A stretch of 64,000 nucleotides of DNA from Alphaproteobacteria bacterium (GCA_020442385.1 JAGRKE010000002.1:372001-436000), one strand, 5' to 3'; numbered from the stretch's first letter, positions 1 through 8,401 are shown. Program-made: numbers and translations. The notes: generated from the letters alone by a model not told the origin.

Positions 1-395
1 CCCGTGACCGACATAAACGCCCCCACCAGAGAGCCCTGCGAGGCAATGGTCGGGTTCAACAGCTGCGCGTTGCTGAGCGAGGATGAAAACGATATCACCA
101 TACCGGCGGTATCCAGCGCGCTCATAAAAAAGCGGGCGATCGTACCGTAAAACAGGCCGATAACAAATTCCATGAGGATCAAACTAAACAACCCCAGCGT
201 TCCGGGCATCGGGCTGGGTAGTTTATCAAGAATGAGAGGGAACAAAACGAACGCCATCGCCACGGCAAATAAAAGACGAATACGCGGCGAGACAAACGCA
301 TCGCCAATACCGGGAAGAATCATAATCGCCGTGCCCAGCCGAACAAAAGCCAGCATGAACGCAAAGGTATTTGCGACAAGAAACTCTTCAATCAT
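1..395 (-). CDS. fliR: FliR, flagellar type III export gate protein (3' end outside window)
   Basis: FliR is an integral membrane component of the FliPQR export gate at the centre of the flagellar basal body. Only the N-terminal 131 codons are visible, and the gene runs off the left edge. The translation starts MIEEFLVANTFAFMLAFVRL and continues through hydrophobic segments with Pro/Gly-rich turns (ILPGIGDAFVSPRIRLLFAV), the usual FliR N-terminal pattern. The start at 395 lies 8 nt behind the fliQ stop, the standard fliQ-fliR order. flhB would be expected next, outside the window. Confidence 0.9.
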   Translation of the reverse strand, partial: MIEEFLVANTFAFMLAFVRLGTAIMILPGIGDAFVSPRIRLLFAVAMAFVLFPLILDKLPSPMPGTLGLFSLILMEFVIGLFYGTIARFFMSALDTAGMVISFSSSLSNAQLLNPTIASQGSLVGAFMSVT

Positions 396-403
396 ATCTT
401 ACA

Positions 404-670
404 TTATCCAAGGGCAATAATGCGGTCTGCCAATGTTTCCATGAAAACCGATAGTGTTTTCATCATGGATGGCAAAAATACAAACAGCGCCAGAAAGATT
501 GCCAAAATTTTCGGCACGAACACCAGCGTAATTTCCTGCACCTGCGTCAAAGCCTGGATCAGCGCAATAGATACGCCGACAATAAGGCCGATAATTAAAA
601 TCGGCGCACCGATTTCAATCGCAATCAAAATCGCCTGACGGGCTGTTTCGATGACTTCTTCTTCACTCAT
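404..670 (-). CDS. fliQ: FliQ, flagellar export gate protein
   Basis: FliQ is a small two-helix membrane protein of the FliPQR gate that passes flagellar substrates across the inner membrane. At 88 residues the length is exactly that of the family. Two hydrophobic segments (about 16-38 and 50-75) flank a short polar loop, and the segment ALIQALTQVQEITLVFVPKI is the most conserved stretch of FliQ. It lies between fliE and fliR on the minus strand with short gaps, so it is part of the flgBC-fliEQR transcript. Confidence 0.95.
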   Translation of the reverse strand: MSEEEVIETARQAILIAIEIGAPILIIGLIVGVSIALIQALTQVQEITLVFVPKILAIFLALFVFLPSMMKTLSVFMETLADRIIALG

Positions 671-740
671 GCAAAAAAGTATAAAGGATCACACTTTGTG
701 AGCAAAACATATAAATGAAAAGGATCGGTTTTATTCAAAC

Positions 741-1055
741 CTAAATCGGCATGCGCATGATTTCCTGGAAGGCGGAAACCAAACGATCGCGCATGGCCAC
801 AACGGTTTCCAGCGTCAGCTCAGCTGCGGTCACCGCTTCGACTACATCGGTCAAATCTGCTTCGCCTGTAACAGCTTGGCCGGATAATTTCTCCCCTTCG
901 CGCATTGTCTCAATCGACTCGCGGGCCCTTCCTTCAAGGAAGTCTGAGAAGCTCACAGAATCATCCTTGTTGGTTGTGCCTTTAATGCCTACATTCTGAT
1001 TTGAGCTGTAGGCGTTCGCGGCCACTGCGGGGTTAATTAAATTTTCTCCAGCCAT
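741..1055 (-). CDS. fliE: FliE, MS-ring/rod junction protein
   Basis: FliE joins the MS ring to the proximal rod and is an early export substrate. The 104-residue protein has a disordered N-terminus and a helical C-terminal half that carries the family pattern (LTDVVEAVTAAELTLETVVA, then MRDRLVSAFQEIMRMPI). A clear AGGAG ribosome site lies 6 nt before the ATG. It follows flgC by 33 nt and shares its transcript. Confidence 0.93.
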   Translation of the reverse strand: MAGENLINPAVAANAYSSNQNVGIKGTTNKDDSVSFSDFLEGRARESIETMREGEKLSGQAVTGEADLTDVVEAVTAAELTLETVVAMRDRLVSAFQEIMRMPI

Positions 1056-1088
1056 GTTTTACTCCTATTTATTAAGTATACGCGGCTT

Positions 1089-1505
1089 TTAGGCGCGCAG
1101 CAAATCAATCGTACGCAGCAAGATACTGCGGGATTGCTCGATCAACCCCAAATTGGCCTCATATGAACGCTGCGCTTCGCGCACATCCATTACTTCAATC
1201 AACGGATTGATATTGGGCAACTTCACATAGCCCGCCGCATCGGCCGCAGGATGTGCAGGATCAAAACGCAATCTGAACGGGGTTTTGTAATCTTCGCTGA
1301 TTTTATCAACTTCTACCAGATTAACGCCCAATTCGCGGTCCATTTCGTTCTTGAAACTAATCGTCTGGCGGCGGAACGGATCAGAGCCCGGCGCCTCACC
1401 CGTTGTGTCCGCATTGGCCACGTTTTCGGAAATCACACGAATACGTGTTCCTTGCGCGCGCATCCCTTGTGCGGAAATTTTTAGGGCATTCATAATTTCA
1501 TTCAT
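1089..1505 (-). CDS. flgC: FlgC, proximal rod protein
   Basis: FlgC forms part of the periplasmic rod. The 138-residue length fits the family. The N-terminal rod signature is seen as ALKISAQGMRAQGTRIRVIS followed by ENVANADTT, and the C-terminal signature as EAQRSYEANLGLIEQSRSIL. An AAGGAG ribosome site precedes the ATG by 7 nt. It lies between flgB and fliE in the usual flgB-flgC-fliE order. Confidence 0.95.
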   Translation of the reverse strand: MNEIMNALKISAQGMRAQGTRIRVISENVANADTTGEAPGSDPFRRQTISFKNEMDRELGVNLVEVDKISEDYKTPFRLRFDPAHPAADAAGYVKLPNINPLIEVMDVREAQRSYEANLGLIEQSRSILLRTIDLLRA

Positions 1506-1530
1506 AGCTTATCTCCTTATGTAGGCCTTA

Positions 1531-1947
1531 TTACTGGCCTTGTCCTCTGCCTATTGCGGTGCGCAGCATGCTCACATTCTTTTGCAACAAGTTGGTCATG
1601 AGGTTGTAATCCGCCACGTTCTGGTTGGCGTTGATCAGCTGTTCTTCCATGATTACGGCGTTGCCTGCGGGAGCGACCTCATAGGTTTCTTTTTGTTTCT
1701 TGGATTTTGGATCCTGAAGCTCACCCGCTGGCGGCATGTGCATATCATCCGTCGTAGCGACAGAGACTGAATTCTTGTCCGTCACATCCTTCAAAATCTT
1801 ACTGAAATCGACAGGAACCAGGTCTTTTGGCTGGTAACCCGGCGTGTCAGAATTAGACACATTTTGCGCGATAATGCGCTGGCGCTGGTTTAAATAATCC
1901 ATTTTTGCGCCAATGGCTTTAAAAAGTGCAAGATTCTGTGTAGTCAT
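1531..1947 (-). CDS. flgB: FlgB, proximal rod protein
   Basis: FlgB is a rod subunit that contacts FliE and FlgC. The 138-residue protein has the rod motif QRQRIIAQNVSNSDTPGYQP near residues 22-41 and a C-terminal helix typical of FlgB (MTNLLQKNVSMLRTAIGRG). It is the first gene of the leftward flgBC-fliEQR operon. The sigma-54-type promoter at 2004-2020 lies about 57 nt before its start, and AAGG stands 9 nt before the ATG. Confidence 0.95.
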   Translation of the reverse strand: MTTQNLALFKAIGAKMDYLNQRQRIIAQNVSNSDTPGYQPKDLVPVDFSKILKDVTDKNSVSVATTDDMHMPPAGELQDPKSKKQKETYEVAPAGNAVIMEEQLINANQNVADYNLMTNLLQKNVSMLRTAIGRGQGQ

Positions 1948-2003
1948 GATATGTACCTTTTTTATTCCCTTGCCCCAAAAAATACGGGGCTCAGGGATAT
2001 ATT

Positions 2004-2020
2004 TGCAGGATGTATGCCAA
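2004..2020 (-). promoter_or_regulatory. Sigma-54-type promoter of the flgB operon
   Basis: Read on the minus strand this is TTGGCATACATCCTGCA: GG and GC dinucleotides exactly 10 nt apart, with the TTGGCA and TGCA flanks of the -24/-12 consensus. It lies upstream of flgB. It abuts the start codon of the divergent gene at 2021 and covers that gene's ribosome-binding region. An FlbD-type activator is encoded at 35085. Activity is inferred, not shown. Confidence 0.7.
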
Positions 2021-2389
2021 ATGGTTGACAGTTACGATGACGGGCGCGATATCGACGGGGATAAAGAGCTAAGTCATTTAAATATAAAGAAAATTCCAAC
2101 ACGCAAGACAGCTGTTGCCATTGATGACGGCGCGCAAAAACGGCAAATTCCGCGCATTACCGCTGCCGGACGGGGAAAAATTGCCGAGAAGATTCTTCAG
2201 CTTGCCTTCGACAACGATATCAAGGTGCGTGAAGACAGTGATTTGGCCGAAATGCTGGCTAAAATCGAGATCGACAGCCCGATCCCGTCCGAAGCCTTCA
2301 TGGCCGTTGCCGAGATTTTATCCTATGTTTACCGCGCCAACGGACAACCAAATCCTTTTGATGTGCGCCTTGAAGATGATAATGATTAA
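2021..2389 (+). CDS. FlhB C-terminal-domain paralogue (FhlX/EscU-type export switch domain)
   Basis: This 122-residue protein corresponds to the cytoplasmic C-terminal part of FlhB without the membrane domain. The diagnostic segment is GRGKIAEKILQLAFDNDIKV, then REDSDLAEMLAKIEIDSPIP and EAFMAVAEILSYVYRANG, matching the post-NPTH region of FlhB-family proteins. No NPTH autocleavage motif is seen. Such stand-alone FlhB-C proteins (FhlX, B. subtilis YlqH) can partly replace the FlhB tail in export switching. The ATG at 2021 was chosen over an earlier in-frame ATG at 1913, which would overlap flgB and encode an unrelated leader. AGGA lies 10 nt before it. It heads the rightward fliO-fliP group. 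Confidence 0.85.
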   Translation: MVDSYDDGRDIDGDKELSHLNIKKIPTRKTAVAIDDGAQKRQIPRITAAGRGKIAEKILQLAFDNDIKVREDSDLAEMLAKIEIDSPIPSEAFMAVAEILSYVYRANGQPNPFDVRLEDDND

Positions 2390-2414
2390 GAATGACTAAT
2401 TTTGAGTATTTTGA

Positions 2415-2678
2415 ATGGCCGAAAAAGACGCTCTAACAGACCGATTAAATGCGCTTATTCAATATATTGAAGATGCGACCCACACGCTCAATGGCGGACA
2501 AATCCCGCTTGTGAATGATCTTGACCAGAAAGTCGCAAAATTGTGCATGGATGTCGAACAGGGTTCAACCGAAACAGCCAAAGAGATCAAACCCTTAATG
2601 GGCAAAATGATCATAAAGCTTGATGAATTGGCCGCCCGCCTGCAAGAGATGAAAGATAAAACGCCCAAAGGGACGTAA
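2415..2678 (+). CDS. Small helical protein of the fliOP cluster, function unknown
   Basis: The 87-residue product is mostly charged and predicted helical, with no signal peptide or membrane segment. It begins MAEKDALTDRLNALIQYIED and ends in a Lys-rich tail. It lies 25 nt after the FlhB-C gene and 20 nt before fliO, so it is almost certainly co-transcribed with export-apparatus genes. Its size and heptad-like leucines would suit a flagellar chaperone or regulator. I recognise no family and assign no function. Confidence 0.75.
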   Translation: MAEKDALTDRLNALIQYIEDATHTLNGGQIPLVNDLDQKVAKLCMDVEQGSTETAKEIKPLMGKMIIKLDELAARLQEMKDKTPKGT

Positions 2679-2698
2679 AAGTAAAAGGATTATAAAAG

Positions 2699-2995
2699 AT
2701 GGAATGGAGCACACTGCCCGATCTTGTTCGCGTTTTTCTGGCGCTGGCCTTTATCGTTGCGCTGATGGGCGGACTGGCCTTTGTGATGAAAAGGCTGGGG
2801 CTCTCAGATATCCCCAACGCACCGAAGGGCGAGAAAAAACGCCTCAAACTGGTGGAAAGCCTTGTGCTAGACCGAAGCCGCAGACTGGTGATTATCCAAC
2901 GTGATGACAAACAGCATCTTGTTATTTTAGGGCCAAACAGCGAAACTGTTATCGAACAAAACATCAAAACGGCGAAATCCAAAAAAGATGAATAA
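2699..2995 (+). CDS. fliO: FliO, flagellar export gate assembly protein
   Basis: FliO helps FliP assemble in the export gate. The 98-residue protein has one N-terminal membrane segment (about 8-30, VFLALAFIVALMGGLAFVMK) and a cytoplasmic beta-rich part with the FliO-like pattern RLKLVESLVLDRSRRLVIIQ and ending LVILGPNSETVIEQNI. It is short, without the long tail of some FliO proteins. Its 3' end overlaps fliP by 8 nt. Confidence 0.9.
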   Translation: MEWSTLPDLVRVFLALAFIVALMGGLAFVMKRLGLSDIPNAPKGEKKRLKLVESLVLDRSRRLVIIQRDDKQHLVILGPNSETVIEQNIKTAKSKKDE

Positions 2996-3767
2996 ATCTG
3001 CGCGCGTATTTTTATCCTTGGCCCTGCCTGCCCTGATCGGGCTTGCCCTCTATTTCTGGCCAGAAGGCGCAAGCGCGCAAAACATCTCGCTGGATTTCGG
3101 CGGTGAAGATAACGGCACTGTCACCGGGCGCATCATCCAAATGGTTGCCCTGCTGACCGTTCTATCGCTCGCCCCGTCCATCATGATCATGATGACCAGC
3201 TTCACGCGCATTATCGTGGCGCTGTCGTTCCTGCGCACAGCAATCGGTATTCAACAAACCCCGCCCAATGCTGTTTTGATTTCGCTGGCCATGTTCTTGA
3301 CCTTCTTCATCATGGCCCCGACGCTGGAGGCGGCCTACACCAACGGTATTCAGCCCCTGATCAATGAAGAGATTGACGAAGTCGAAGCCTTCCAGCGCAG
3401 TATCGACCCGTTTAAAACTTTCATGCTGGATAATGTGCGCGAAGCGGATGTGGAGCTGTTTTTGAATGCCTCCCAAACCGAAAAACCAGAAAACATCATG
3501 GAAACACCGCTGCAGGTGGTGGTTCCGGCCTTTATGATTTCCGAGCTTAAACGCGCCTTTGAGATTGGCTTTATGCTGTTCCTGCCCTTCCTGATTATTG
3601 ATCTGGTCACGGCCTCGATCCTGATGTCGATGGGTATGATGATGCTGCCGCCTGTTACGATTTCCCTGCCCTTTAAGATTATCTTCTTTGTGCTGGTCGA
3701 TGGCTGGTATCTGGTGACGGGCTCCCTCATCCAAAGCTTTGATGCGTTTGGACCGATCACGCCCTAA
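2988..3767 (+). CDS. fliP: FliP, flagellar export gate protein
   Basis: FliP is the principal pore-forming subunit of the flagellar export gate. The 259-residue product has an N-terminal cleavable signal ending near SAQ, as is usual for FliP, and then the conserved TSFTRIIVALSFLRTAIG and QQTPPNAVLISLAMFLTFFI segments. The second half has LQVVVPAFMISELKRAFEIG and the Met-rich MSMGMMMLPPVTISLPFK, both FliP signatures. It overlaps fliO by 8 nt. Its stop is only 11 nt from the stop of the converging minus-strand gene, with no obvious terminator between them. Confidence 0.97.
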   Translation: MNKSARVFLSLALPALIGLALYFWPEGASAQNISLDFGGEDNGTVTGRIIQMVALLTVLSLAPSIMIMMTSFTRIIVALSFLRTAIGIQQTPPNAVLISLAMFLTFFIMAPTLEAAYTNGIQPLINEEIDEVEAFQRSIDPFKTFMLDNVREADVELFLNASQTEKPENIMETPLQVVVPAFMISELKRAFEIGFMLFLPFLIIDLVTASILMSMGMMMLPPVTISLPFKIIFFVLVDGWYLVTGSLIQSFDAFGPITP

Positions 3768-3778
3768 CATTAAGTGAT

Positions 3779-6700
3779 TTAATTGGATTCCGGCGGCGTT
3801 GCTTTATAGCTGTTGAGGAAGTCCGCAAACAAATCCGTCTCCGCCGCCACATTCATCAAGGTCTGACGATCGGCCAGTGCCGCGCTTTGGCGCGCTCTGG
3901 TAATCACTTCAAAGACTTTCGCCTTATCAGTTTGCGCCATTAAGTCGGAATATTTCTCGCGCATATTGGCCAATGCGATACGGTCCCCCGCAAGGTTAAG
4001 TGCAACCGCGCGCTTAAGGATAATGGCCTTATCTTCGTCCTCCAGCGGACGTGTCAGTGAGATATTCTTATCAAAGATCACATCGCCCAGCGCCTCGGCC
4101 GCATCATCCCAATAGCCCGCATTCCAAGCGATATCAGCCTTCAGACGGTTCACATCGGAATTGGCCTCCAAATCATTGAGCAGCGCTAGCGCCTGATCGG
4201 GCCGCCCCTGCTTAGACAGGCCGCGCGCGCGCAGTAAGGACAGCTCACGAAAACGCTCAGGTGTTTGCAACTCTTCCGGTAGCCCCTGTAAAAACGCACT
4301 GGCCTTTTTCAAATTCTGCAACGCCTCGGCGGGGCGGTTATCAATCAACTCGATCGCGACCAGACGCACTGCAACGCGGTAAGCCTCTAAGCCGCTCAAA
4401 CGGTGATCAATCTGATATTGCAGCATGTCGGATGCCCGCCCCAGCAAATCAGCCTGCACCAGCCTCTCCGCAAGCTTTTCAACCACCTTGTCGCCCTGCT
4501 CGCCCGAGGGCACCAGCTCCGCAAACTGCTCATACAGCGCGGTCGCCTCAACCGGCGAAACTTCGGCCAATTGATCTGTTAAGAACAAATTGGTGAACAT
4601 ATCGCTCATCTCCGCTGTGATGCGGCGGCTAAGCGGCGTACCAACGGCATAGCTAGCGGCTTCGCGCAAAATATTCAAACCCCGGCCGTGCTCACCATTT
4701 TCGAAATAAGTTTTGCCAAGCCAGTAATTAATCTGCGCCTCCAGCTCATCCCCGCGCCAGGCGTAGCGCAAGCGCTCCAGCTTATCGATCGCCTGCTGCG
4801 GGGTGATCTCTTTTTCTTCCGTCTGAAGACGCGTCAACGCAAGACCAGCGCGGGCACGGTAAAAATCATCCTTACCAACAACCAACTCTTCCCACAACTT
4901 TTTGGTTTCATCCTTATTGCCCTTTTGGCGCTCAGCCTCGCCCTTCAGATATAAAAGTGCAGCCTTTTGCGGCTCCCATAAATCATCTTGCGCCTCTAGA
5001 CGTGAGAGCAATTGCTCCGCCCCCGCGACATTGCCAGAGCGCAGCGCAACCTCGGCCAGATTGGGCGCAATGCGGTTATAGATATATTTGGGATAATCCT
5101 GCAGCGGCAATAAATCTGCCGGCAGCACCTCTTCCGCCTGCTGCCAGTCGCCCAGATCCGCCAGCGTGTAAGCCTGCCAATACGGAATATCGCCGTATTT
5201 TTCCAAATCACCCCGCGATAAATCGGTAAAGGCTGACTCGCTTTTTGATACCAGCGCATAGGCAGCCGCATTCAAAGCCTCAAATTCCGGGCTGTTCTCG
5301 ACACCCGGAAGCAGATCTTTCGCCAGCTTTAAAAAGCCGAGTGCTTCGGGTGCCATGCCGTTCGCCAAATGCATCTTGGCCAGCATAATAACATCTTCAA
5401 TTTTCTTACCCTCAGGCAAATCATTCAGGCTGCTTAAAATCACATTGCTGTTTTCCTCCAGCGAAGAAATACCGCCAAGCTCCCAGTTTTTAAAATCGAA
5501 AACATCGGGCCCGCGCGGCTTCACCGCAGCCGTTTTCCCGGCCATATTATGCCGCTCTTTTCGCAAGAAACCGGCCTGCACTTCGGATTGCGGGGTCAAA
5601 GACAACCCGGCTGGGCGCGAAATCAAAACACCGTCTTTTGTAATTTCGACACTTAAATCATCGACTTTGGGCAAAACCGCCAGACCGATCGCCGAGGGCA
5701 AAATCTGGAAATCGACAAAATCCTGCGCCGGACCGGCAAAATCTTTCGGGCTGTCCACCGTAACCACTTTGGCGCTTGCGCCACTCACCGGATCAAGAAC
5801 CTCCAGAACGTTCTGCGCCGTTTTAAAGGGGAACAGCAGAGTGCCACTGCGCACGCGGCCCTCGCGTAAGTTTTCTCTCTTGGCCGTAATCGGTTCATAT
5901 TTTTTATCACCCCTTGAAATCACAACGCGCCAGAGCAGTCCGCCGCCTTCCCCGCGAATACTCGCGCCATCCAAAATTTTGGTTTTAAAGGCTGTGCCCC
6001 GTTCAATATTTACGGCCTCAATCGGATCAAAATACGCCGCATCGGGCCCGCGCACCTGCGGCTCGAGCGCCAGATCGCCTTGGTCGTTAACCATCCACAA
6101 CGCGCCGCCCATTTCAAAAGCCGCCAATCCAAAAGATTTTGTAGATGTAAACGCAATCAGGTTCGACGGGATTTTCTTCTGTTTTGTGATGGCCTTGGTA
6201 ATTTGCGGTTTTTCTTCTGCGCTCTGAACTTCATCGCGCGCAACGGCCTTGTTTTCGCCGACCTCTATCGCCTCATCATCGCCCTGCACAGGTTCGTCGC
6301 TTTTCGTGGACGCCAATTCTGCCTGCGGCGGGGGTTCTACCTCTTTGACCGGCGGCTCTTCTTTTTCAGGCTCTGCAGGCGGCGGTGTTTCAACCACAGA
6401 TTCAGGTTCAGGCGCAGCAGCAACCGCCGCTGATCCGCCCGCCGGACGCGCGCCGGAAGGCGAATTATAAATATCGACGACCAAACGGTCTCCGGCAAAA
6501 AAGCTGCGCGTGCGGCTGTCTTGCGGGATACTCATCTCCAAGCGCAGCGGATTATCAGAGAGCACACGCACGCCGGAAAAATTCTTCAACGTCTCGGAGA
6601 GCGCTTCAGGGTTTTTAACAGAAGCCTGATTTTTGAAACCAATCACCAGCTTTCCGGGCTGGGAATCATCAATCGAATATTCAACGGTTTTATCCCAATC

Positions 6701-6823
6701 AAAGACAAGACGGGAATAATCGCTATGCTCGCCCGTGCGCACGCCGACAGCTTCTTGCGCAAACGCCGGTTGCGCCAGAACTAAAAGGCCGAGAACGCTG
6801 TAGACGATGAATGAGTGACGCAT
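3779..6823 (-). CDS. Large exported protein with AMIN-like N-terminus and TPR-like C-terminal half
   Basis: The product is about 1014 residues. It starts with a clean signal peptide (MRHSFIVYSVLGLLVLAQ, Ala-rich cleavage site). An AMIN-like beta domain follows (about 20-120: DYSRLVFDWDKTVEYSIDD and FFAGDRLVVDIYN), then a Pro/Glu-rich linker (about 125-210), a second beta-rich region (about 220-440), and a long helical array with TPR-like repeats (about 490-1000; for example EALGFLKLAKDLLPG and KGNKDETKKLWEELV). AMIN domains bind peptidoglycan or envelope polymers. It lies downstream of motB on the same strand, so a role in envelope anchoring of the motor is possible but unproven. Upstream in-frame starts at 6892 and 6925 exist. 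None has a good ribosome site, and 6823 was chosen for the signal peptide. Confidence 0.75.
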   Translation of the reverse strand: MRHSFIVYSVLGLLVLAQPAFAQEAVGVRTGEHSDYSRLVFDWDKTVEYSIDDSQPGKLVIGFKNQASVKNPEALSETLKNFSGVRVLSDNPLRLEMSIPQDSRTRSFFAGDRLVVDIYNSPSGARPAGGSAAVAAAPEPESVVETPPPAEPEKEEPPVKEVEPPPQAELASTKSDEPVQGDDEAIEVGENKAVARDEVQSAEEKPQITKAITKQKKIPSNLIAFTSTKSFGLAAFEMGGALWMVNDQGDLALEPQVRGPDAAYFDPIEAVNIERGTAFKTKILDGASIRGEGGGLLWRVVISRGDKKYEPITAKRENLREGRVRSGTLLFPFKTAQNVLEVLDPVSGASAKVVTVDSPKDFAGPAQDFVDFQILPSAIGLAVLPKVDDLSVEITKDGVLISRPAGLSLTPQSEVQAGFLRKERHNMAGKTAAVKPRGPDVFDFKNWELGGISSLEENSNVILSSLNDLPEGKKIEDVIMLAKMHLANGMAPEALGFLKLAKDLLPGVENSPEFEALNAAAYALVSKSESAFTDLSRGDLEKYGDIPYWQAYTLADLGDWQQAEEVLPADLLPLQDYPKYIYNRIAPNLAEVALRSGNVAGAEQLLSRLEAQDDLWEPQKAALLYLKGEAERQKGNKDETKKLWEELVVGKDDFYRARAGLALTRLQTEEKEITPQQAIDKLERLRYAWRGDELEAQINYWLGKTYFENGEHGRGLNILREAASYAVGTPLSRRITAEMSDMFTNLFLTDQLAEVSPVEATALYEQFAELVPSGEQGDKVVEKLAERLVQADLLGRASDMLQYQIDHRLSGLEAYRVAVRLVAIELIDNRPAEALQNLKKASAFLQGLPEELQTPERFRELSLLRARGLSKQGRPDQALALLNDLEANSDVNRLKADIAWNAGYWDDAAEALGDVIFDKNISLTRPLEDEDKAIILKRAVALNLAGDRIALANMREKYSDLMAQTDKAKVFEVITRARQSAALADRQTLMNVAAETDLFADFLNSYKATPPESN

Positions 6824-6893
6824 AATTTTAGCGTGCCACAGCCAGCAAGAAAGGACAAGAAGCGAAGCGTGAAGAGGATTGGTTATCTGCATG

Positions 6894-7694
6894 TTATTGC
6901 AGCAATAATCTGCGCGAACCGTCATCCTCCATAATCACGATATCCACGCGGCGCGAAAGGTCCATGCGCGCCTCTTCATCCATATCATCAGGCAACTGAT
7001 CATAGCGGGCACTGGATAAGCCCCGCACAATAAGCGTGCGGGTATAGCCGACATTCTCCAAAACCCCGGCTACATTGGCCGCGCGCGCCAGCGATAGCGC
7101 CCAATTCGAATCATAGCCCGCTCCGCCGGATTCAATGGGGCGCGGATCGGCGTGGCCGATAATTTCAATGCGGTTGCGAACACGTGAAAGCGGCCCGCCC
7201 AGCGCAAATAAAGCGCGCTTGCCTTCGGTTACAACCTCAGACTGCCCGGCCTCAAACAAAAGATCAGAGGGAAGAGATAGAATGAGCCTGTCATTCTGTA
7301 GAATAAAGACAACCCCTTTCAGCGTTTCATTATCTGCAACAATCTCCTCAAGAACCGACTTCAGATAGCGTAAATCAAGCGCGCGGCTAAAATCGAGCCG
7401 CTCGACATTAATTTCATCGACCGGCCCTTGATACCATTTCGGACTTTCAAAACGGCTGACACCTTTATTCAAACCATTTGTTAAGTCATCCCACTTTTCT
7501 TCTACGGGCACAGACATCGAATACAGCAAAACAAAGAAGGTCAGCATCAACGCCATGATGTCCGTGAACGTAATCAGCCACAACGGTACAAACTCTTCCT
7601 CTGGCTCATTTTGAGATTTTCTGGCCTTGCGAACAAACGGCATGGCAACCGCCACTTCACTTTCCTCTTCTTTGTTATCTTTTGCCTTATCCAT
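6894..7694 (-). CDS. motB: MotB, flagellar stator protein with OmpA domain
   Basis: MotB pairs with MotA as the ion-driven stator and anchors it to peptidoglycan. The 266-residue protein has an acidic/basic cytoplasmic head, one membrane helix with the channel Asp (WLITFTDIMALMLTFFVLLY, Asp at about residue 45), a linker, and an OmpA-like peptidoglycan-binding domain (about 145-258) with IEIIGHADPRPI, NWALSLARAANVAGVL and RRVDIVI. The partner motA is 26 kb away at 34225. The start shares one base with the stop of the MotB-like gene before it (TAATG). Confidence 0.93.
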   Translation of the reverse strand: MDKAKDNKEEESEVAVAMPFVRKARKSQNEPEEEFVPLWLITFTDIMALMLTFFVLLYSMSVPVEEKWDDLTNGLNKGVSRFESPKWYQGPVDEINVERLDFSRALDLRYLKSVLEEIVADNETLKGVVFILQNDRLILSLPSDLLFEAGQSEVVTEGKRALFALGGPLSRVRNRIEIIGHADPRPIESGGAGYDSNWALSLARAANVAGVLENVGYTRTLIVRGLSSARYDQLPDDMDEEARMDLSRRVDIVIMEDDGSRRLLLQ

Positions 7695-8335
7695 TATTCT
7701 TCACCCCCATGGCCGACCGGGTTAAAAGGCTCGTAACGCTTAAAGTAAAGATCAATCGTGCCTGGCTCTCCCTCGCTTAGCCCTGCGCTTAAATATTTTT
7801 TCGGCAAGCCCGCATCTTCCATCAAGCGCGCATATCCCGCAACTCGGGTTACATTTTGCACGACATTTTGCGGTGTTTCATTTTGCAGCGTGGCAGGATT
7901 TTTATCGAGATTGATCAGCATTTCCATGCTGTAGGGCACATCATCTTCCGCGCTCAGAAGCGACACCAGCGTCGGGGCAAGTGTTCCGCCAAAGGCCGTG
8001 CCCGGCGCAGCAAGCTGCTTTTCAAAATCATCCAGCTGCATACGCAAATGCATGATTGTGCCAAGGCGGTTTGTCTTGGTTTTAACCCCGGCGATTTGCG
8101 CCTCAAAAAGTTCGCGAAGCTTATCGAGGGTATTCCCCTCGTGATAAGATTTTTCAGGCGCTTCGACGATATTGGCGTTCAAATCATCGGGAAGCTGTTC
8201 CTTGGAAAACGCAACGGTAATGCTGGTCAGCACATCGCGTGCCTTGATTTCTTCAAAATTCGACATAGCGTTCAAAATAATAAAGAACGACAGCAACATA
8301 ACGAACATTGAAAGGGCAAGAAACTGGTTAGCCAT
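7694..8335 (-). CDS. MotB-like membrane protein lacking the channel Asp and the OmpA domain
   Basis: The 213-residue protein starts almost directly with a single membrane helix, NQFLALSMFVMLLSFFIILN followed by AMSNFEE. This helix aligns with the MotB helix of the next gene down to the terminal Met-Ser. The position of the ion-binding Asp is a Ser (LALSMF against TFTDIM). The remaining 180 residues are presumably periplasmic, with no OmpA signature. The tight TAATG coupling to motB points to joint production, so a heteromeric or accessory stator role is plausible. The assignment rests on the helix and the position only. Confidence 0.7.
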   Translation of the reverse strand: MANQFLALSMFVMLLSFFIILNAMSNFEEIKARDVLTSITVAFSKEQLPDDLNANIVEAPEKSYHEGNTLDKLRELFEAQIAGVKTKTNRLGTIMHLRMQLDDFEKQLAAPGTAFGGTLAPTLVSLLSAEDDVPYSMEMLINLDKNPATLQNETPQNVVQNVTRVAGYARLMEDAGLPKKYLSAGLSEGEPGTIDLYFKRYEPFNPVGHGGEE

Positions 8336-8401
8336 ACCTATTAGTATAAGGCAAAATGAAAAAGAAAACAGCTAAAGAGGCGTGGACGGGCTGATAATTT
8401 T

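Noticed and set aside
1913-2020. Longer start of the FlhB-like gene
   Set aside because: It overlaps flgB, encodes an unrelated leader and crosses the sigma-54-type promoter. The ATG at 2021 gives the family start.
3162-3770. His/Arg/Asp-rich minus-strand frame opposite fliP
   Set aside because: It mirrors the coding strand of fliP, whose FliP signatures are unambiguous.
5355-6433. Long plus-strand frames opposite the AMIN/TPR-like gene
   Set aside because: They are shadows of a well-supported minus-strand gene, with no family similarity and no ribosome sites.
6821-6845. Sigma-54 site before the AMIN/TPR-like gene (minus-strand GTGGCACG)
   Set aside because: The -24-like half is present but there is no GC 10 nt after the GG.
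6824-6925. Upstream starts of the AMIN/TPR-like protein
   Set aside because: They have no ribosome site, and the one at 6925 overlaps motB. The signal peptide begins at 6823. The 6892 start cannot be fully excluded.
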